Source: JBBSBR01 sp038251135 (lineage in GTDB: Bacteria > Patescibacteriota > Saccharimonadia > UBA4664). From it: 30,525 nucleotides of DNA. This document shows, one piece after another, positions 15,217 to 22,479 of the stretch (position 1 is the stretch's first letter; every line of letters starts with the position of its first letter). The position numbers were made by a program, and so were the translations under genes. The DNA is taken from the NCBI GenBank assembly GCA_038251135.1, contig JBBSBR010000010.1, positions 1 to 30,525 on the forward strand, read 5' to 3'. The notes below the pieces were generated by a model that was not told where the DNA came from, did not search any database, and saw nothing but the letters and a program-made list of their open reading frames with translations.

Positions 15217-16217
15217 TTGACAGCCACGAGGCTCCGTTTGTATTCTTCCAGGTTGTCGAGGGCGATACCGGTGCCGCGGGCCACGCACAGGAGCGGCTCT
15301 TCGGCCACCACGCACGGCACCCCGGTTACTTGGGTCAGCATCTTGTCGAGGTTTTGAAGCAGCGCTCCCCCGCCGGTCAGTACCATGCCGCGGTCGATGA
15401 TGTCGCTGGAAAGTTCGGGCGGGGTTTGCTCAAGTACGACCCGGATCGCCTGGATGATTTTCTCGAGCTCGTCGCTGATCGCGCCGCTGATCTCGTTGGC
15501 GTGGATCGTAATGGTTTTCGGCAGACCCGCAATAATGTCCCGACCGCGAATCTCCATGGCCTTGTCCCGCGTCAGCAACAGAGCCGTACCTATTTTCTGC
15601 TTAATGATTTCGGCCGTCCGATCGCCGATGGCGAGTCCGTAGGTGCGGCGAATGTAGTCGGCAATTGCCGCGTCGATACGGTTGCCGCCGACCCTGATAC
15701 TGTGCTGGGCGACGACCCCGCCGAGGGACAGGATAGCTATCTCGGTGGTGCCGCCGCCAATGTCGACGACCATATTGCCGGCCGCCGAAGCTATAGGAAT
15801 CCCGGCACCGATCGCAGCCGCTACCGGTTCACGGATAATATAGGCGGCACGGGCGCCGGCTGCCAAGGTAGCATCGATCACGGCCCGGCGTTCGGTCGAA
15901 GTGGCGCCGGCCGGTACGCAAACCATGACATCGGGACGGCTGAGGCGGAATCCGCCCGAAACCTTGGCGATATAGTAGCGAATCATGGCCGAGGTGATAC
16001 GGTAGTCGGCAATAACGCCGTCGCGCAAGGGGCTCGATGCCGTGATGCTGTCGGGTGTGCGGCCGAGCATTTCCTTGGCTTCGGCGCCGATCGCTACGAT
16101 CTTATTTTCATCGTCGATAGCTACGACGCTGGGTTCGTTGATGACAATCCCCCGTTTGGGGATGTAGACGAGGATATTGGCCGTGCCAAGATCGATGGCG
16201 ATGCGCTTGGAAAACAT
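15213..16217 (-). CDS. mreB: Rod shape-determining actin-like protein MreB
   Basis: The 334-residue actin homologue binds ATP and forms membrane-associated filaments that guide lateral wall synthesis. It shows phosphate 1 IAIDLGTANILVY, NEPSVVAI, the block VVDIGGGTTEIAILSLGG (phosphate 2), VGGNRIDAAIADY, RDIIAGLPKTI and MVLTGGGALLQNLD (adenosine motif). Length is normal. It is the first gene of an overlapping operon with the ligase-like and WecB/TagA-like genes, which links the shape cytoskeleton directly to surface-glycan assembly. A -10-like TATACT ends seven bases before the ATG and there is no ribosome site. No mreC or mreD lies beside it. Confidence 0.98.
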   Translation of the reverse strand: MFSKRIAIDLGTANILVYIPKRGIVINEPSVVAIDDENKIVAIGAEAKEMLGRTPDSITASSPLRDGVIADYRITSAMIRYYIAKVSGGFRLSRPDVMVCVPAGATSTERRAVIDATLAAGARAAYIIREPVAAAIGAGIPIASAAGNMVVDIGGGTTEIAILSLGGVVAQHSIRVGGNRIDAAIADYIRRTYGLAIGDRTAEIIKQKIGTALLLTRDKAMEIRGRDIIAGLPKTITIHANEISGAISDELEKIIQAIRVVLEQTPPELSSDIIDRGMVLTGGGALLQNLDKMLTQVTGVPCVVAEEPLLCVARGTGIALDNLEEYKRSLVAVK

Positions 16218-16224
16218 AGTTATT

Positions 16225-16230
16225 AGTATA
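16225..16230 (-). promoter_or_regulatory. -10 element of the mreB operon (leaderless type)
   Basis: TATACT on the minus strand, seven bases before the ATG at 16217. I see no good -35 box. Confidence 0.5.
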
Positions 16231-16301
16231 GCGGACTACATAAGGCTAAGGCCAGTCGCTTGAGGGTTGCTTCCCGTGATATAGTCCTATTTAGAGTTTT
16301 T

Positions 16302-17696
16302 ATGATCCGCAAACTGCTTACAACCTTCGGTTCGCTACTTCTGGTGGTCGCCATTATCGGCGCCACAGTTCTTTTGGTCGCGTATGGACGAGGTTATACA
16401 TATGATTTCTCACGCGGCCGTATGATACAGACTGGACTCGTTCTGATCCGATCTAACCCTGCGGGAACGCAGATCACCGTCAATTCCAAGGTAATTCGGC
16501 AGAAGTCACCCTACCGCGGTTCGTATGAGGCCGGAACTTATTCCTTTGAGCTCAACAAATCCGGGTTCCGCGTCTGGCACAAAGCCTTACAGGTGGTCGC
16601 TTCCCAGGTTACATCGGCCGAATATATCGTGCTGCTTCCCATCGATATCGCTAGGAGCATTCTCGATACGCATACGCAAATTATTTCTGAGACTATTTCA
16701 CGCGACCATCGCCACTTAGCCTATGTGACCGGTGCCGCTGATTCCGCAGTCTATACGTTGGACTTGGGTTCGGGCAAGGTCGCGAAAGTCTATACGCCAG
16801 CCGTCGCTACCGCCTCTGCTCCGGCGGAATCGCTCATAAGCGTCGCATGGTCGGATGACGCGTCTCATCTGCTCGTTGTTTCGCAAGTTGGAAATACGTT
16901 GATCCACCGCGTAATGACCGCCTCAGGAACCGACAATGTGAATCTTACCGATCAGTACGGCTTCAATTTTAGTGGGCTCCAATTCAGCGGTACTTCATGG
17001 CAGCAACTCTATTGGATATCGCCCGATGGTCTGCGCCGCCTCGACTTGGGCAATCAGACCGTTTCGGCGGTATTGGCCGATAAGGTCAGCCAGTTTAATA
17101 TCGCCGGCGACCGTATATTATACGTGCAGTTGACCGAACTTGGTCGTACGCTCTGGACGACCGATGCGCGCGGTCGTAAACAAGAACTTATCCCGGCATT
17201 ACCGGAAAGCGATAATTACTCTATAGCTCTCTCGAGCTATCGCGGTGAAGATGAGTTGGCCGTTGTTCCGTCGAAGACCGGAGTCGGCACGCTCTACTCA
17301 GGAATTTTCGGCTCGACTCCGGTCGCTAAGACGGTGGCTCACGGAGTTACGACGGCCAACTTTGCTCCCGACGGGCATCTGGTGGCATTCAGCTCAACGT
17401 CAGTGGTGCAGACATATGATCTTGAACTGTCGGACCGCGTAAACAGTCCTGTCATCTATACGTTCCCCGCCGATGGGCGCACTTTGTCTAATTTGAGCTG
17501 GTTTGATAATTTCCATCTGCTCTTAAATTACAATGGAACCCTCGTCTTTGCGGATTTTGATGGTACCAACCTCAGCTCTATCGGCTCGATTGTCCCGGGT
17601 TTCCCGGCGTATAACAGCAGCGATTTTAGATCAGTTTTCTCGTTTGTACCGAGTGTCAACTCAGCTCAGATTACCGAGTTGACCATCCGGCCGTAA
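16302..17696 (+). CDS. Membrane-anchored PEGA-domain / beta-propeller-like protein
   Basis: The 464-residue protein has an N-terminal anchor (about 5-27). A PEGA-type domain follows (about 43-112; LIRSNPAGTQITVN, SPYRGSYEAGTYSFELNKSGF), a small beta fold of bacterial surface proteins. Then about 340 residues show repeated strands like a WD40/TolB-type propeller (ISRDHRHLAYV, ISVAWSDDASHLLVVS, YWISPDGLRRLDL, ANFAPDGHLVAFSS, LSWFDNFHLLLNY). The propeller is irregular and catalytic residues are not evident, so a binding or scaffold role outside the membrane is likely. The ATG at 16302 is chosen because the upstream TTG at 16260 lies in the shared promoter gap with mreB. Only a weak AGAG precedes the start. 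It ends before a strong hairpin at 17765. Confidence 0.8.
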   Translation: MIRKLLTTFGSLLLVVAIIGATVLLVAYGRGYTYDFSRGRMIQTGLVLIRSNPAGTQITVNSKVIRQKSPYRGSYEAGTYSFELNKSGFRVWHKALQVVASQVTSAEYIVLLPIDIARSILDTHTQIISETISRDHRHLAYVTGAADSAVYTLDLGSGKVAKVYTPAVATASAPAESLISVAWSDDASHLLVVSQVGNTLIHRVMTASGTDNVNLTDQYGFNFSGLQFSGTSWQQLYWISPDGLRRLDLGNQTVSAVLADKVSQFNIAGDRILYVQLTELGRTLWTTDARGRKQELIPALPESDNYSIALSSYRGEDELAVVPSKTGVGTLYSGIFGSTPVAKTVAHGVTTANFAPDGHLVAFSSTSVVQTYDLELSDRVNSPVIYTFPADGRTLSNLSWFDNFHLLLNYNGTLVFADFDGTNLSSIGSIVPGFPAYNSSDFRSVFSFVPSVNSAQITELTIRP

Positions 17697-17764
17697 TCGG
17701 TGCTCAGCTAAACCGTAAGTATCTCCAGGTATTCGTGATTACATCGGTCGACTGCTTAGCTAAG

Positions 17765-17806
17765 CCATTATTAAAGTCCCAGCAAATGCTGGGACTTTAA
17801 TAATGG
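17765..17806. terminator. Long perfect inverted repeat; bidirectional terminator ending in the tRNA CCA
   Basis: Two 20-base arms (17765-17784 and 17787-17806) are perfectly complementary around a 2-base centre. The GC core is AGTCCCAGCA/TGCTGGGACT, flanked by AAA/TTT and A/T-rich outer parts, so a T-rich tract follows the core in both directions. It lies between the convergent PEGA gene and tRNA-Leu. The outermost three bases of one arm are the encoded CCA of the tRNA. Confidence 0.85.
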
Positions 17807-17889
17807 TACCGCTGGTCAGAGTCGAACTGACATGAGGTTGCCCCCGAGGGATTTTGAGTCCCTTGTGTCTACCATTCCACCACAGCGGC
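17804..17889 (-). tRNA. tRNA-Leu (anticodon CAA), CCA encoded
   Basis: An 86-base class II tRNA including CCA. Acceptor GCCGCTG (17889-17883) pairs with CAGCGGT (one G-U pair), followed by discriminator A and encoded CCA. The anticodon arm is AGGGA-CTCAAAA-TCCCT with anticodon CAA, reading UUG. The long variable arm CGGGGGCAACCTC is typical of tRNA-Leu. The T arm is GTCAG-TTCGACT-CTGAC. The gene stands alone, with a strong A/T-rich promoter upstream and a long hairpin directly after it. Confidence 0.97.
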
Positions 17890-17896
17890 AAAATAT

Positions 17897-17926
17897 TTGG
17901 CTAATATTGTTATTATATTGTATAAT
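17897..17926 (+). promoter_or_regulatory. Probable promoter of the sortase gene
   Basis: TTGGCT (17897-17902), 18-nt spacer, perfect TATAAT (17921-17926). It would give a leader of about 85 nt before the sortase ATG. It overlaps the oppositely oriented tRNA promoter. Confidence 0.5.
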
Positions 17927-17939
17927 AGTACATTGTCTA
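17912..17939 (-). promoter_or_regulatory. Promoter of tRNA-Leu
   Basis: Minus strand: -35 TAGACA (17934-17939), 16-nt spacer, perfect -10 TATAAT (17912-17917), about 22 bases before the mature tRNA 5' end. Confidence 0.7.
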
Positions 17940-18016
17940 GTTGCTTGGCAAAGGCGCAAAGTTAGTCAAAAGCACGTAGCAAGATTATCATAGAAACAGA
18001 CGTAAGGTAACTGCTC

Positions 18017-19054
18017 ATGGACCCCAGGAACGATTTTTTGGATATCCCGTCCGCCGGCCGAGGCTATGAATTGCCGATGGCTGAGTTTGAGCAGGCCAAT
18101 CATCCTGAAGCTGCAGCGGCTGCCCGGGCCAGAATCGCCGCCCTTATTGATCCTGTGCCACCTTCGACGGAAGGCGCTGTCGTCGCTCATCCTCGAATTC
18201 TAGTGACCGATCGGGCAGAACTGGCACGCGCCACTCCTACCCGCACGATCCCCCGCCGCGCTGTACCGTCGGCATTACGTCCGCTACTAACGGCAGTCGG
18301 TGTCTTTGCCTTGATCCTGCTGACGTTCAAGGCGCCGGTAATCTGGAGCCAGATCCAGTACGCCGTGAACCAGCCAACCGCCACCCCGTCGGTTCTGCCG
18401 GTCGCCGGCAGCGCAATCCCGGCCGAACCGACCATTACGATACCCAAGATCAACGTGCACGCTCCGGTCAGCTATGAGCCGAGCATTGCCGAGGCCGACG
18501 TCCAGAAGGCGCTCGAGAACGGTGTAGTTCACTACGGCAATACCGCTTATCCCGGTCAGAACGGAAATTTAGTGATCTTCGGTCATTCATCGAACGACTG
18601 GTGGGAGCCGGGTAACTTTAAGTTTGTCTTTGTGTTGCTGGATAAGCTCGCACCGGGCGATCAGTTCACGATTGATTACCAGTCCAAACGCTACACATAC
18701 GAAGTGACCGGCTCCAAAGTCGTTATACCGACCGATGTGGGAGTTCTTGCTCAGACACCGGATCCCACTGCCACGCTCATAACCTGTACCCCCCCGGGCA
18801 CCTCCCTGAAGCGCCTGGTCGTCTCAGCGAAGCAGATCAGTCCTTCGGCTACCGCCATTGCAGCGAACACGGCCGCCAGCCCGACTGCAACGCCTAAATC
18901 AAACCTGCCTGGAGCGCCGGCCGGTTTATTTGAGCAGATCAGTCATGTAATCAGCGGTATCGGCCAGGGTATATCGTCGCTATTTGGTGGAGCCAGCAGC
19001 GCGCCTCCAGCTACCACGGTTCCGAGCGACGGCCAGTTGCCCGCCGCGAAATAA
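18017..19054 (+). CDS. Sortase (cysteine transpeptidase) with long N- and C-terminal extensions
   Basis: The 345-residue protein has an 85-residue cytoplasmic N-terminus, one membrane helix (about 88-110), a Pro-rich linker and a sortase beta-barrel (about 138-272). The catalytic triad is clear: His190 in VIFGHSSN, Cys257 in LITCTPP and Arg266 in KRLVVS. The TCTP(x)G...RLVV pattern resembles class D/E housekeeping sortases. It cleaves sorting signals such as LPxTG and joins the protein to the cell wall or a pilin. A candidate substrate is the LPETG protein at 2584. Unusually, about 70 residues follow the barrel: a Pro/Thr/Ala linker, an amphipathic Gly/Ile/Phe-rich helix (LFEQISHVISGIGQG) and a disordered tail. 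The ATG has AAGGT about seven bases upstream. It converges with the gene at 19062 with a 7-base gap. Confidence 0.95.
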   Translation: MDPRNDFLDIPSAGRGYELPMAEFEQANHPEAAAAARARIAALIDPVPPSTEGAVVAHPRILVTDRAELARATPTRTIPRRAVPSALRPLLTAVGVFALILLTFKAPVIWSQIQYAVNQPTATPSVLPVAGSAIPAEPTITIPKINVHAPVSYEPSIAEADVQKALENGVVHYGNTAYPGQNGNLVIFGHSSNDWWEPGNFKFVFVLLDKLAPGDQFTIDYQSKRYTYEVTGSKVVIPTDVGVLAQTPDPTATLITCTPPGTSLKRLVVSAKQISPSATAIAANTAASPTATPKSNLPGAPAGLFEQISHVISGIGQGISSLFGGASSAPPATTVPSDGQLPAAK

Positions 19055-19061
19055 TCGAACC

Positions 19062-19937
19062 TTACCAGCCGGCTTGGTCGAGCTCAGTTCGGAGCGATTT
19101 GGTTAGAGTGGTGAGGCTCGGCCGCTCGTCTCCTCCAATAGATTTGCCAACCTGATTAATCACATAGGCGGCGGTCATAAGTCCTTCGAAGGGGGTTTGG
19201 GGGCTCTGCGTCAGAAATGTCGCAATGACGCCGTAAATGAACGCCGGCATTAAACTTAAGCGGTAGTTTGACGGTGTCAGGCCTAATGTATTGTTGGCGC
19301 TCACGATCGTCTCCGAGCCGAAAACCACATAATCGCACGAAGATGCCGCGGCGATATCCCGGACGATTTCGAGTTTGTTGAGGATACCTCCGTCGCGTCG
19401 GATGGTGATGGGGACTTTAAGAACTTTGGCCAATTTAAACATTTCAGGCATTGTAGTAACAACCAGCGTGGATCGCCGCGAAGTGATAAGGCTGGAATTG
19501 TGTTCGATAATCGAGATTGCATCGTCGAAAACCATGACTGGGCGGATGATATCGTTTAGGAGGTGCTCGATGAGAATAGATGTTTCGCTGTTGTTAGACA
19601 GATTACCGCCGATCGCTACCAGATCCGATTCCTCGGCAATTTCCAGTATTCGGCCGCGGGCTGCCGGAGCGAGCGAACCGGACGGGGTCGAGGGTACAAA
19701 AACCGTGGCGCTCATACCCCCGAGCAGTTTCAGAAGACTGTCCGGGAGAACGACCGTGCAGTCCCCCAGACCGGAAGCCATCACGACTTGATAAATAATG
19801 GTGGGCAGACTGAAGTCGCCCGAATGTCCGCCGACCATCAGTAAGCGACCGGCACCGGAGCGGGATACCGGCCGGTTCCAGAGTACCTTTGGGAAGAGCG
19901 GAGTCGCGTCCTGGCGAAAATAATTAAGGTCGGACAT
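19062..19937 (-). CDS. NAD(P)HX dehydratase-like (ribokinase-fold) protein, possibly non-catalytic
   Basis: The 291-residue protein resembles the C-terminal domain of YjeF, the ADP/ATP-dependent NAD(P)H-hydrate dehydratase. It has AGRLLMVGGHSGDFSLPTII (compare GxxxVxGGSxxYxGA), GDCTVVLPDSLLK, SDLVAIGGNLSNNSET and PVMVFDDAIS. Active enzymes carry a GTGDxLAG-type anion hole and catalytic Asp near the C-terminus; here the matching region reads NNTLGLTPSNYRLSLMPAFIYG and lacks it. I therefore call it a relative of the family that may have lost dehydratase activity or acts on something else. It follows nfo by three bases and belongs to the same transcript. No signal peptide or membrane segment is seen. 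Confidence 0.65.
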   Translation of the reverse strand: MSDLNYFRQDATPLFPKVLWNRPVSRSGAGRLLMVGGHSGDFSLPTIIYQVVMASGLGDCTVVLPDSLLKLLGGMSATVFVPSTPSGSLAPAARGRILEIAEESDLVAIGGNLSNNSETSILIEHLLNDIIRPVMVFDDAISIIEHNSSLITSRRSTLVVTTMPEMFKLAKVLKVPITIRRDGGILNKLEIVRDIAAASSCDYVVFGSETIVSANNTLGLTPSNYRLSLMPAFIYGVIATFLTQSPQTPFEGLMTAAYVINQVGKSIGGDERPSLTTLTKSLRTELDQAGW

Positions 19938-19940
19938 AGG

Positions 19941-20780
19941 CTAGGCTACGAGTTCTTTTAGACGGTCGAGGTTGGCCTTGTCCGGTCCGTTCCCGTCGAG
20001 CCCCGGGACTTCGAGGATGCCCGCGACGTGAGCAAGCTTTGGGTGGTTAACGATCAGTTTGAATCCATCCAGACCGATGAAGCCGTCGCCGATGTTCTCG
20101 TGCCGATCGACGCGCGCTCCCAGATCGACCTTAGAGTCGTTCAAGTGCATCACGACCAGCCGGTCGAGACCGATGAGACGATCGAACTCGCCGAGAAAAT
20201 CATCAAGTCCGGCAGAGGTTCGAATCTCATATCCCCGAGCCAAAGCGTGGGCCGTATCGATGCAGACTGCCAGGCGCTCGTGACCCTTCATAGCGTCGAT
20301 CATGGCGGCTATTTCTTCCAGCGTGTTACCGATATTGCCGCCCGCTCCGGCCGAGTTCTCCAATATAAGCAAACTTTCGCCGTTCTGATCCAATATGCGG
20401 GTATAGGAGTCGGTAATACGCTCGAGCGCTTGTTCGAAGCCAAGACCCTTGTGGGATCCCATGTGCGTCACGACACCCTTGACGCCGAGCAAATCGGCCG
20501 TCTTGAGCATTTGAAACATTACATGAATGGATTTTTGGCGTTGGTCGTCGTTCGGCGTCCCGTAGGATACCAAGTAGCTCATGTGTATCCACACCGGATC
20601 AATATGGGCGGCTTTTGCAGCCGCACGAAAAGCCTCAGCCGTCTCCGGCGCATAGGTAGTGGATTGCCAGCCGCGAGGGTTAGAGGCAAATATCTGGATT
20701 GTTTCAGCGCCCATGGCAGCCGCCCGCTCCGGGGCGGTTATCAGGTTGCCGGCAGTCGCGATGTGTATTCCAAACTTCAT
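19941..20780 (-). CDS. nfo: Endonuclease IV, apurinic/apyrimidinic (AP endonuclease family 2)
   Basis: The 279-residue TIM-barrel enzyme cuts the DNA backbone at abasic sites in base-excision repair and uses a three-zinc centre. Zinc-ligand regions are visible in order: VWIHMSYL, VVTHMGSHKG, LILENSAGAG (Glu), VCIDTAHALARGY (Asp, His), VVMHLNDSK, RHENIGDGFIG and AGILEVPG (Glu). Length matches the family. The frame is open to an ATG at 20789, but ATG 20780 (MKFGIH, the usual family start) fits better: a perfect TATAAT ends seven bases before it and overlaps the upstream ATG. It is first gene of a pair with the dehydratase-like gene. Confidence 0.95.
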   Translation of the reverse strand: MKFGIHIATAGNLITAPERAAAMGAETIQIFASNPRGWQSTTYAPETAEAFRAAAKAAHIDPVWIHMSYLVSYGTPNDDQRQKSIHVMFQMLKTADLLGVKGVVTHMGSHKGLGFEQALERITDSYTRILDQNGESLLILENSAGAGGNIGNTLEEIAAMIDAMKGHERLAVCIDTAHALARGYEIRTSAGLDDFLGEFDRLIGLDRLVVMHLNDSKVDLGARVDRHENIGDGFIGLDGFKLIVNHPKLAHVAGILEVPGLDGNGPDKANLDRLKELVA

Positions 20781-20787
20781 TGGCATC

Positions 20788-20793
20788 ATTATA
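20788..20793 (-). promoter_or_regulatory. -10 element of nfo (leaderless type)
   Basis: Perfect TATAAT on the minus strand, seven bases before ATG 20780. It overlaps the alternative ATG codons at 20789 and 20786, so those could not be transcribed from it. Confidence 0.55.
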
Positions 20794-20838
20794 GTCAGCC
20801 GAAGGCGACATTGCCATGCGTCGGCTTAAAATATCCGG

Positions 20839-21069
20839 TTATCTGGATCGGTCAGTCCGGTCGACTTCCTCGTCGTTGTCGTCAAAGACGAGGGTTTCGT
20901 AATAGACGGGAGCTCTTGATCCCAGTTGGTGCCTCTCGACAATTTCATCCGCGACATCGGGTTCAAACCCCAGCCGTATCACTTGTTGAACCTTGCTGAT
21001 AGCGTCGATGTTCGAGTCGAGAATCTCCTCCAAACGCTTCTCCTGCCAAGCTAAATCATGCTCACTCAT
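20839..21069 (-). CDS. Small acidic protein of unknown function (76 aa)
   Basis: No family recognised. The ATG at 21069 has a strong GGAGG six bases upstream; a GTG at 21081 would add four residues but overlaps the ribosome site. The product starts MSEHDLAWQEKRLEEIL, is helical and charged in the first half (two predicted helices up to DEIVERH) and ends in an acidic tail (DDNDEEVDRTDRSR). No Cys, signal peptide or membrane segment. It is divergent from the helicase gene and lies upstream of nfo in the same direction, separated by 58 bases that include the nfo promoter. Confidence 0.75.
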   Translation of the reverse strand: MSEHDLAWQEKRLEEILDSNIDAISKVQQVIRLGFEPDVADEIVERHQLGSRAPVYYETLVFDDNDEEVDRTDRSR

Positions 21070-21187
21070 AGCGGCCTCCACCTTTAGTGGTATCTACCAT
21101 ACCGCCTCTATCGGCATGCCCGCATTGGTGCATCATCCAAAACGATTTAAATTTTCCAGGAACTTTTGCACCTTACGCAGGATTTGG

Positions 21188-21196
21188 TGCGATAAT
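21188..21196 (+). promoter_or_regulatory. Extended -10 of the helicase gene (leaderless type)
   Basis: TGCGATAAT (TGn plus GATAAT at 21191-21196) ends seven bases before ATG 21204. A TTGCAC 19 bases upstream of it may be a weak -35. Confidence 0.5.
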
Positions 21197-21203
21197 ACAG
21201 CTT

Positions 21204-22379
21204 ATGGCCTATACGCTTTCAACCGATCAAGCCGCCGCGCTTAAGGCAATTGGAGCGTGGTATCGTGCCCCCGCCAAGCCTTATCTGACGCTCGGCGGCT
21301 ATGCCGGTACCGGCAAGACGACCCTGATTGCCTATCTGCGCAAGGCGTTGCGCGAGTATGACGATGAGGCCAAAGTGGCATTCTGCGCCTATACCGGCAA
21401 GGCGGCGCGGGTTCTCCAGGAGCGCCTTAAAGACCAAAAAGTTCCACGTCGCAACGATACCGTTTCGACCATTCATTCGCTCATCTACACCACTGCCGAG
21501 CCCGAAACCGGGTCGCCCAAGTGGATACTCAAGGACGCCATCGACCGAGACCTGATAATCGTGGACGAGGCCAGCATGGTGGACGAGCTTATCTGGAAGG
21601 ATCTTTTGAGCTTTAACGTCCCGATCCTGGCCGTCGGCGATCACGGACAATTACCGCCGGTCGGGTCGAGTTTCAACCTCATGAGCGATCCAGACATCCG
21701 TCTGGATCGAATCTTTCGGCAAGCGGAGGGTTCGGCTATCATCGATGTTGCCACGCTGGCTCGAACCAGCGGTTTGATTCCGGTTCGGGAGTTTAGTACG
21801 GATGTGAAAAAGCTCAATCGCGAACTGCCCGAGACAGGTCAGATCGTTCAGGAGATGCTCGAGAGCTGGCGCCCCGAAATGCTCATACTCTGCGGGTATA
21901 ACGCCACCCGGACCAAGCTCAATCAGGCCATCCGCGCGGTACGGGACATCGAAGGACCCGAACCAGTTTCCGGCGATCAGGTCGTCTGCCTGCGCAATAA
22001 CCGCACGCAACATATTTTTAACGGCATGCTCGGCCAAATTATCTCAGTGCGGCCGGCACTCATCGATGACGATAATCTTTGGTATGAAGCCGAAATTGCT
22101 CTGGATGGCGAAGACTATACATATTCGGGTTATATTCTAAGGTCGCAGTTTGGGTCCCGCGAGACTGCCCGGGACGTACCTCTGGCGCCGGACGGAGAGC
22201 GCGGTGATCTCTGGGACTTTGGCTACGCCCTGACGGTACATAAAGCTCAGGGATCCCAAGCTCAGGAGGTCTTGCTGTTTGAGGAGCGCTTCCCGCGTTC
22301 GGACGATTTGGATTGGCGCCGGTGGCTATACACGGCCGTAACTCGCGCTCAGCAACGCCTGACAATTATAGGACGATAG
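21204..22379 (+). CDS. RecD/Dda-like superfamily 1B DNA helicase
   Basis: The 391-residue helicase unwinds DNA 5' to 3' using ATP. Motifs in order are: I GGYAGTGKTTL (31-41), Ia-like AYTGKAARVL, II DEASMVDE (121-128), III AVGDHGQLPPVG, IV-like DRIFRQAEGSAI, V LTVHKAQGSQAQEV and VI YTAVTRAQQRL. It has the compact size of phage Dda and stand-alone RecD-like proteins, without the N-terminal RecD2 extension or RecB/RecC partners nearby. It likely works in repair, recombination or fork restart. The frame is open to 21087, but the ATG at 21204 is preceded by an extended -10 and the extra 39 residues (MVSTIPPLSACPHWC...) look non-coding. Confidence 0.92.
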   Translation: MAYTLSTDQAAALKAIGAWYRAPAKPYLTLGGYAGTGKTTLIAYLRKALREYDDEAKVAFCAYTGKAARVLQERLKDQKVPRRNDTVSTIHSLIYTTAEPETGSPKWILKDAIDRDLIIVDEASMVDELIWKDLLSFNVPILAVGDHGQLPPVGSSFNLMSDPDIRLDRIFRQAEGSAIIDVATLARTSGLIPVREFSTDVKKLNRELPETGQIVQEMLESWRPEMLILCGYNATRTKLNQAIRAVRDIEGPEPVSGDQVVCLRNNRTQHIFNGMLGQIISVRPALIDDDNLWYEAEIALDGEDYTYSGYILRSQFGSRETARDVPLAPDGERGDLWDFGYALTVHKAQGSQAQEVLLFEERFPRSDDLDWRRWLYTAVTRAQQRLTIIGR

Positions 22380-22445
22380 CCTTGACCCAGCCGCACGAAT
22401 ACCGGACGCCGTAATCGGGGTGACTTTTCCTGATAACATTAGTAC

Positions 22446-22451
22446 TATAAT
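22446..22451 (+). promoter_or_regulatory. -10 element of the coiled-coil gene
   Basis: Perfect TATAAT, giving a leader of about 22-28 nt that includes AGGA before ATG 22480. No good -35 is visible. Confidence 0.4.
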
Positions 22452-22479
22452 CATAATAGTTAATCGAGATAGGAAGTTC

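Noticed and set aside
15217..15315. N-terminal extension of the O-antigen-ligase-like protein into mreB
   Set aside because: The added residues are Arg/Gly/Pro-rich and antithetical to a membrane start; the ATGA overlap with the mreB stop gives a normal start.
15204..16226. Long open frame (340 codons) on the plus strand opposite mreB
   Set aside because: It mirrors mreB codon by codon, is rich in Gly/Asp/Arg, has no recognisable motif or ribosome site, and mreB is certain.
20797..20826. Inverted repeat AGCCGA...TCGGCT upstream of nfo, considered as a terminator
   Set aside because: Only six pairs, an 18-base loop and no T tract in either direction; it overlaps the nfo promoter region, so it stays unassigned.
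20028..20999. Long open frame (323 codons) on the plus strand across nfo and the small acidic gene
   Set aside because: Antisense to nfo, whose zinc-ligand motifs are intact; no motif or start signal of its own.
21089..21103. GGTAT-CTACC-ATACC inverted repeat in the gap between the small acidic gene and the helicase gene
   Set aside because: Five-base arms are too short to call an operator without comparative support.
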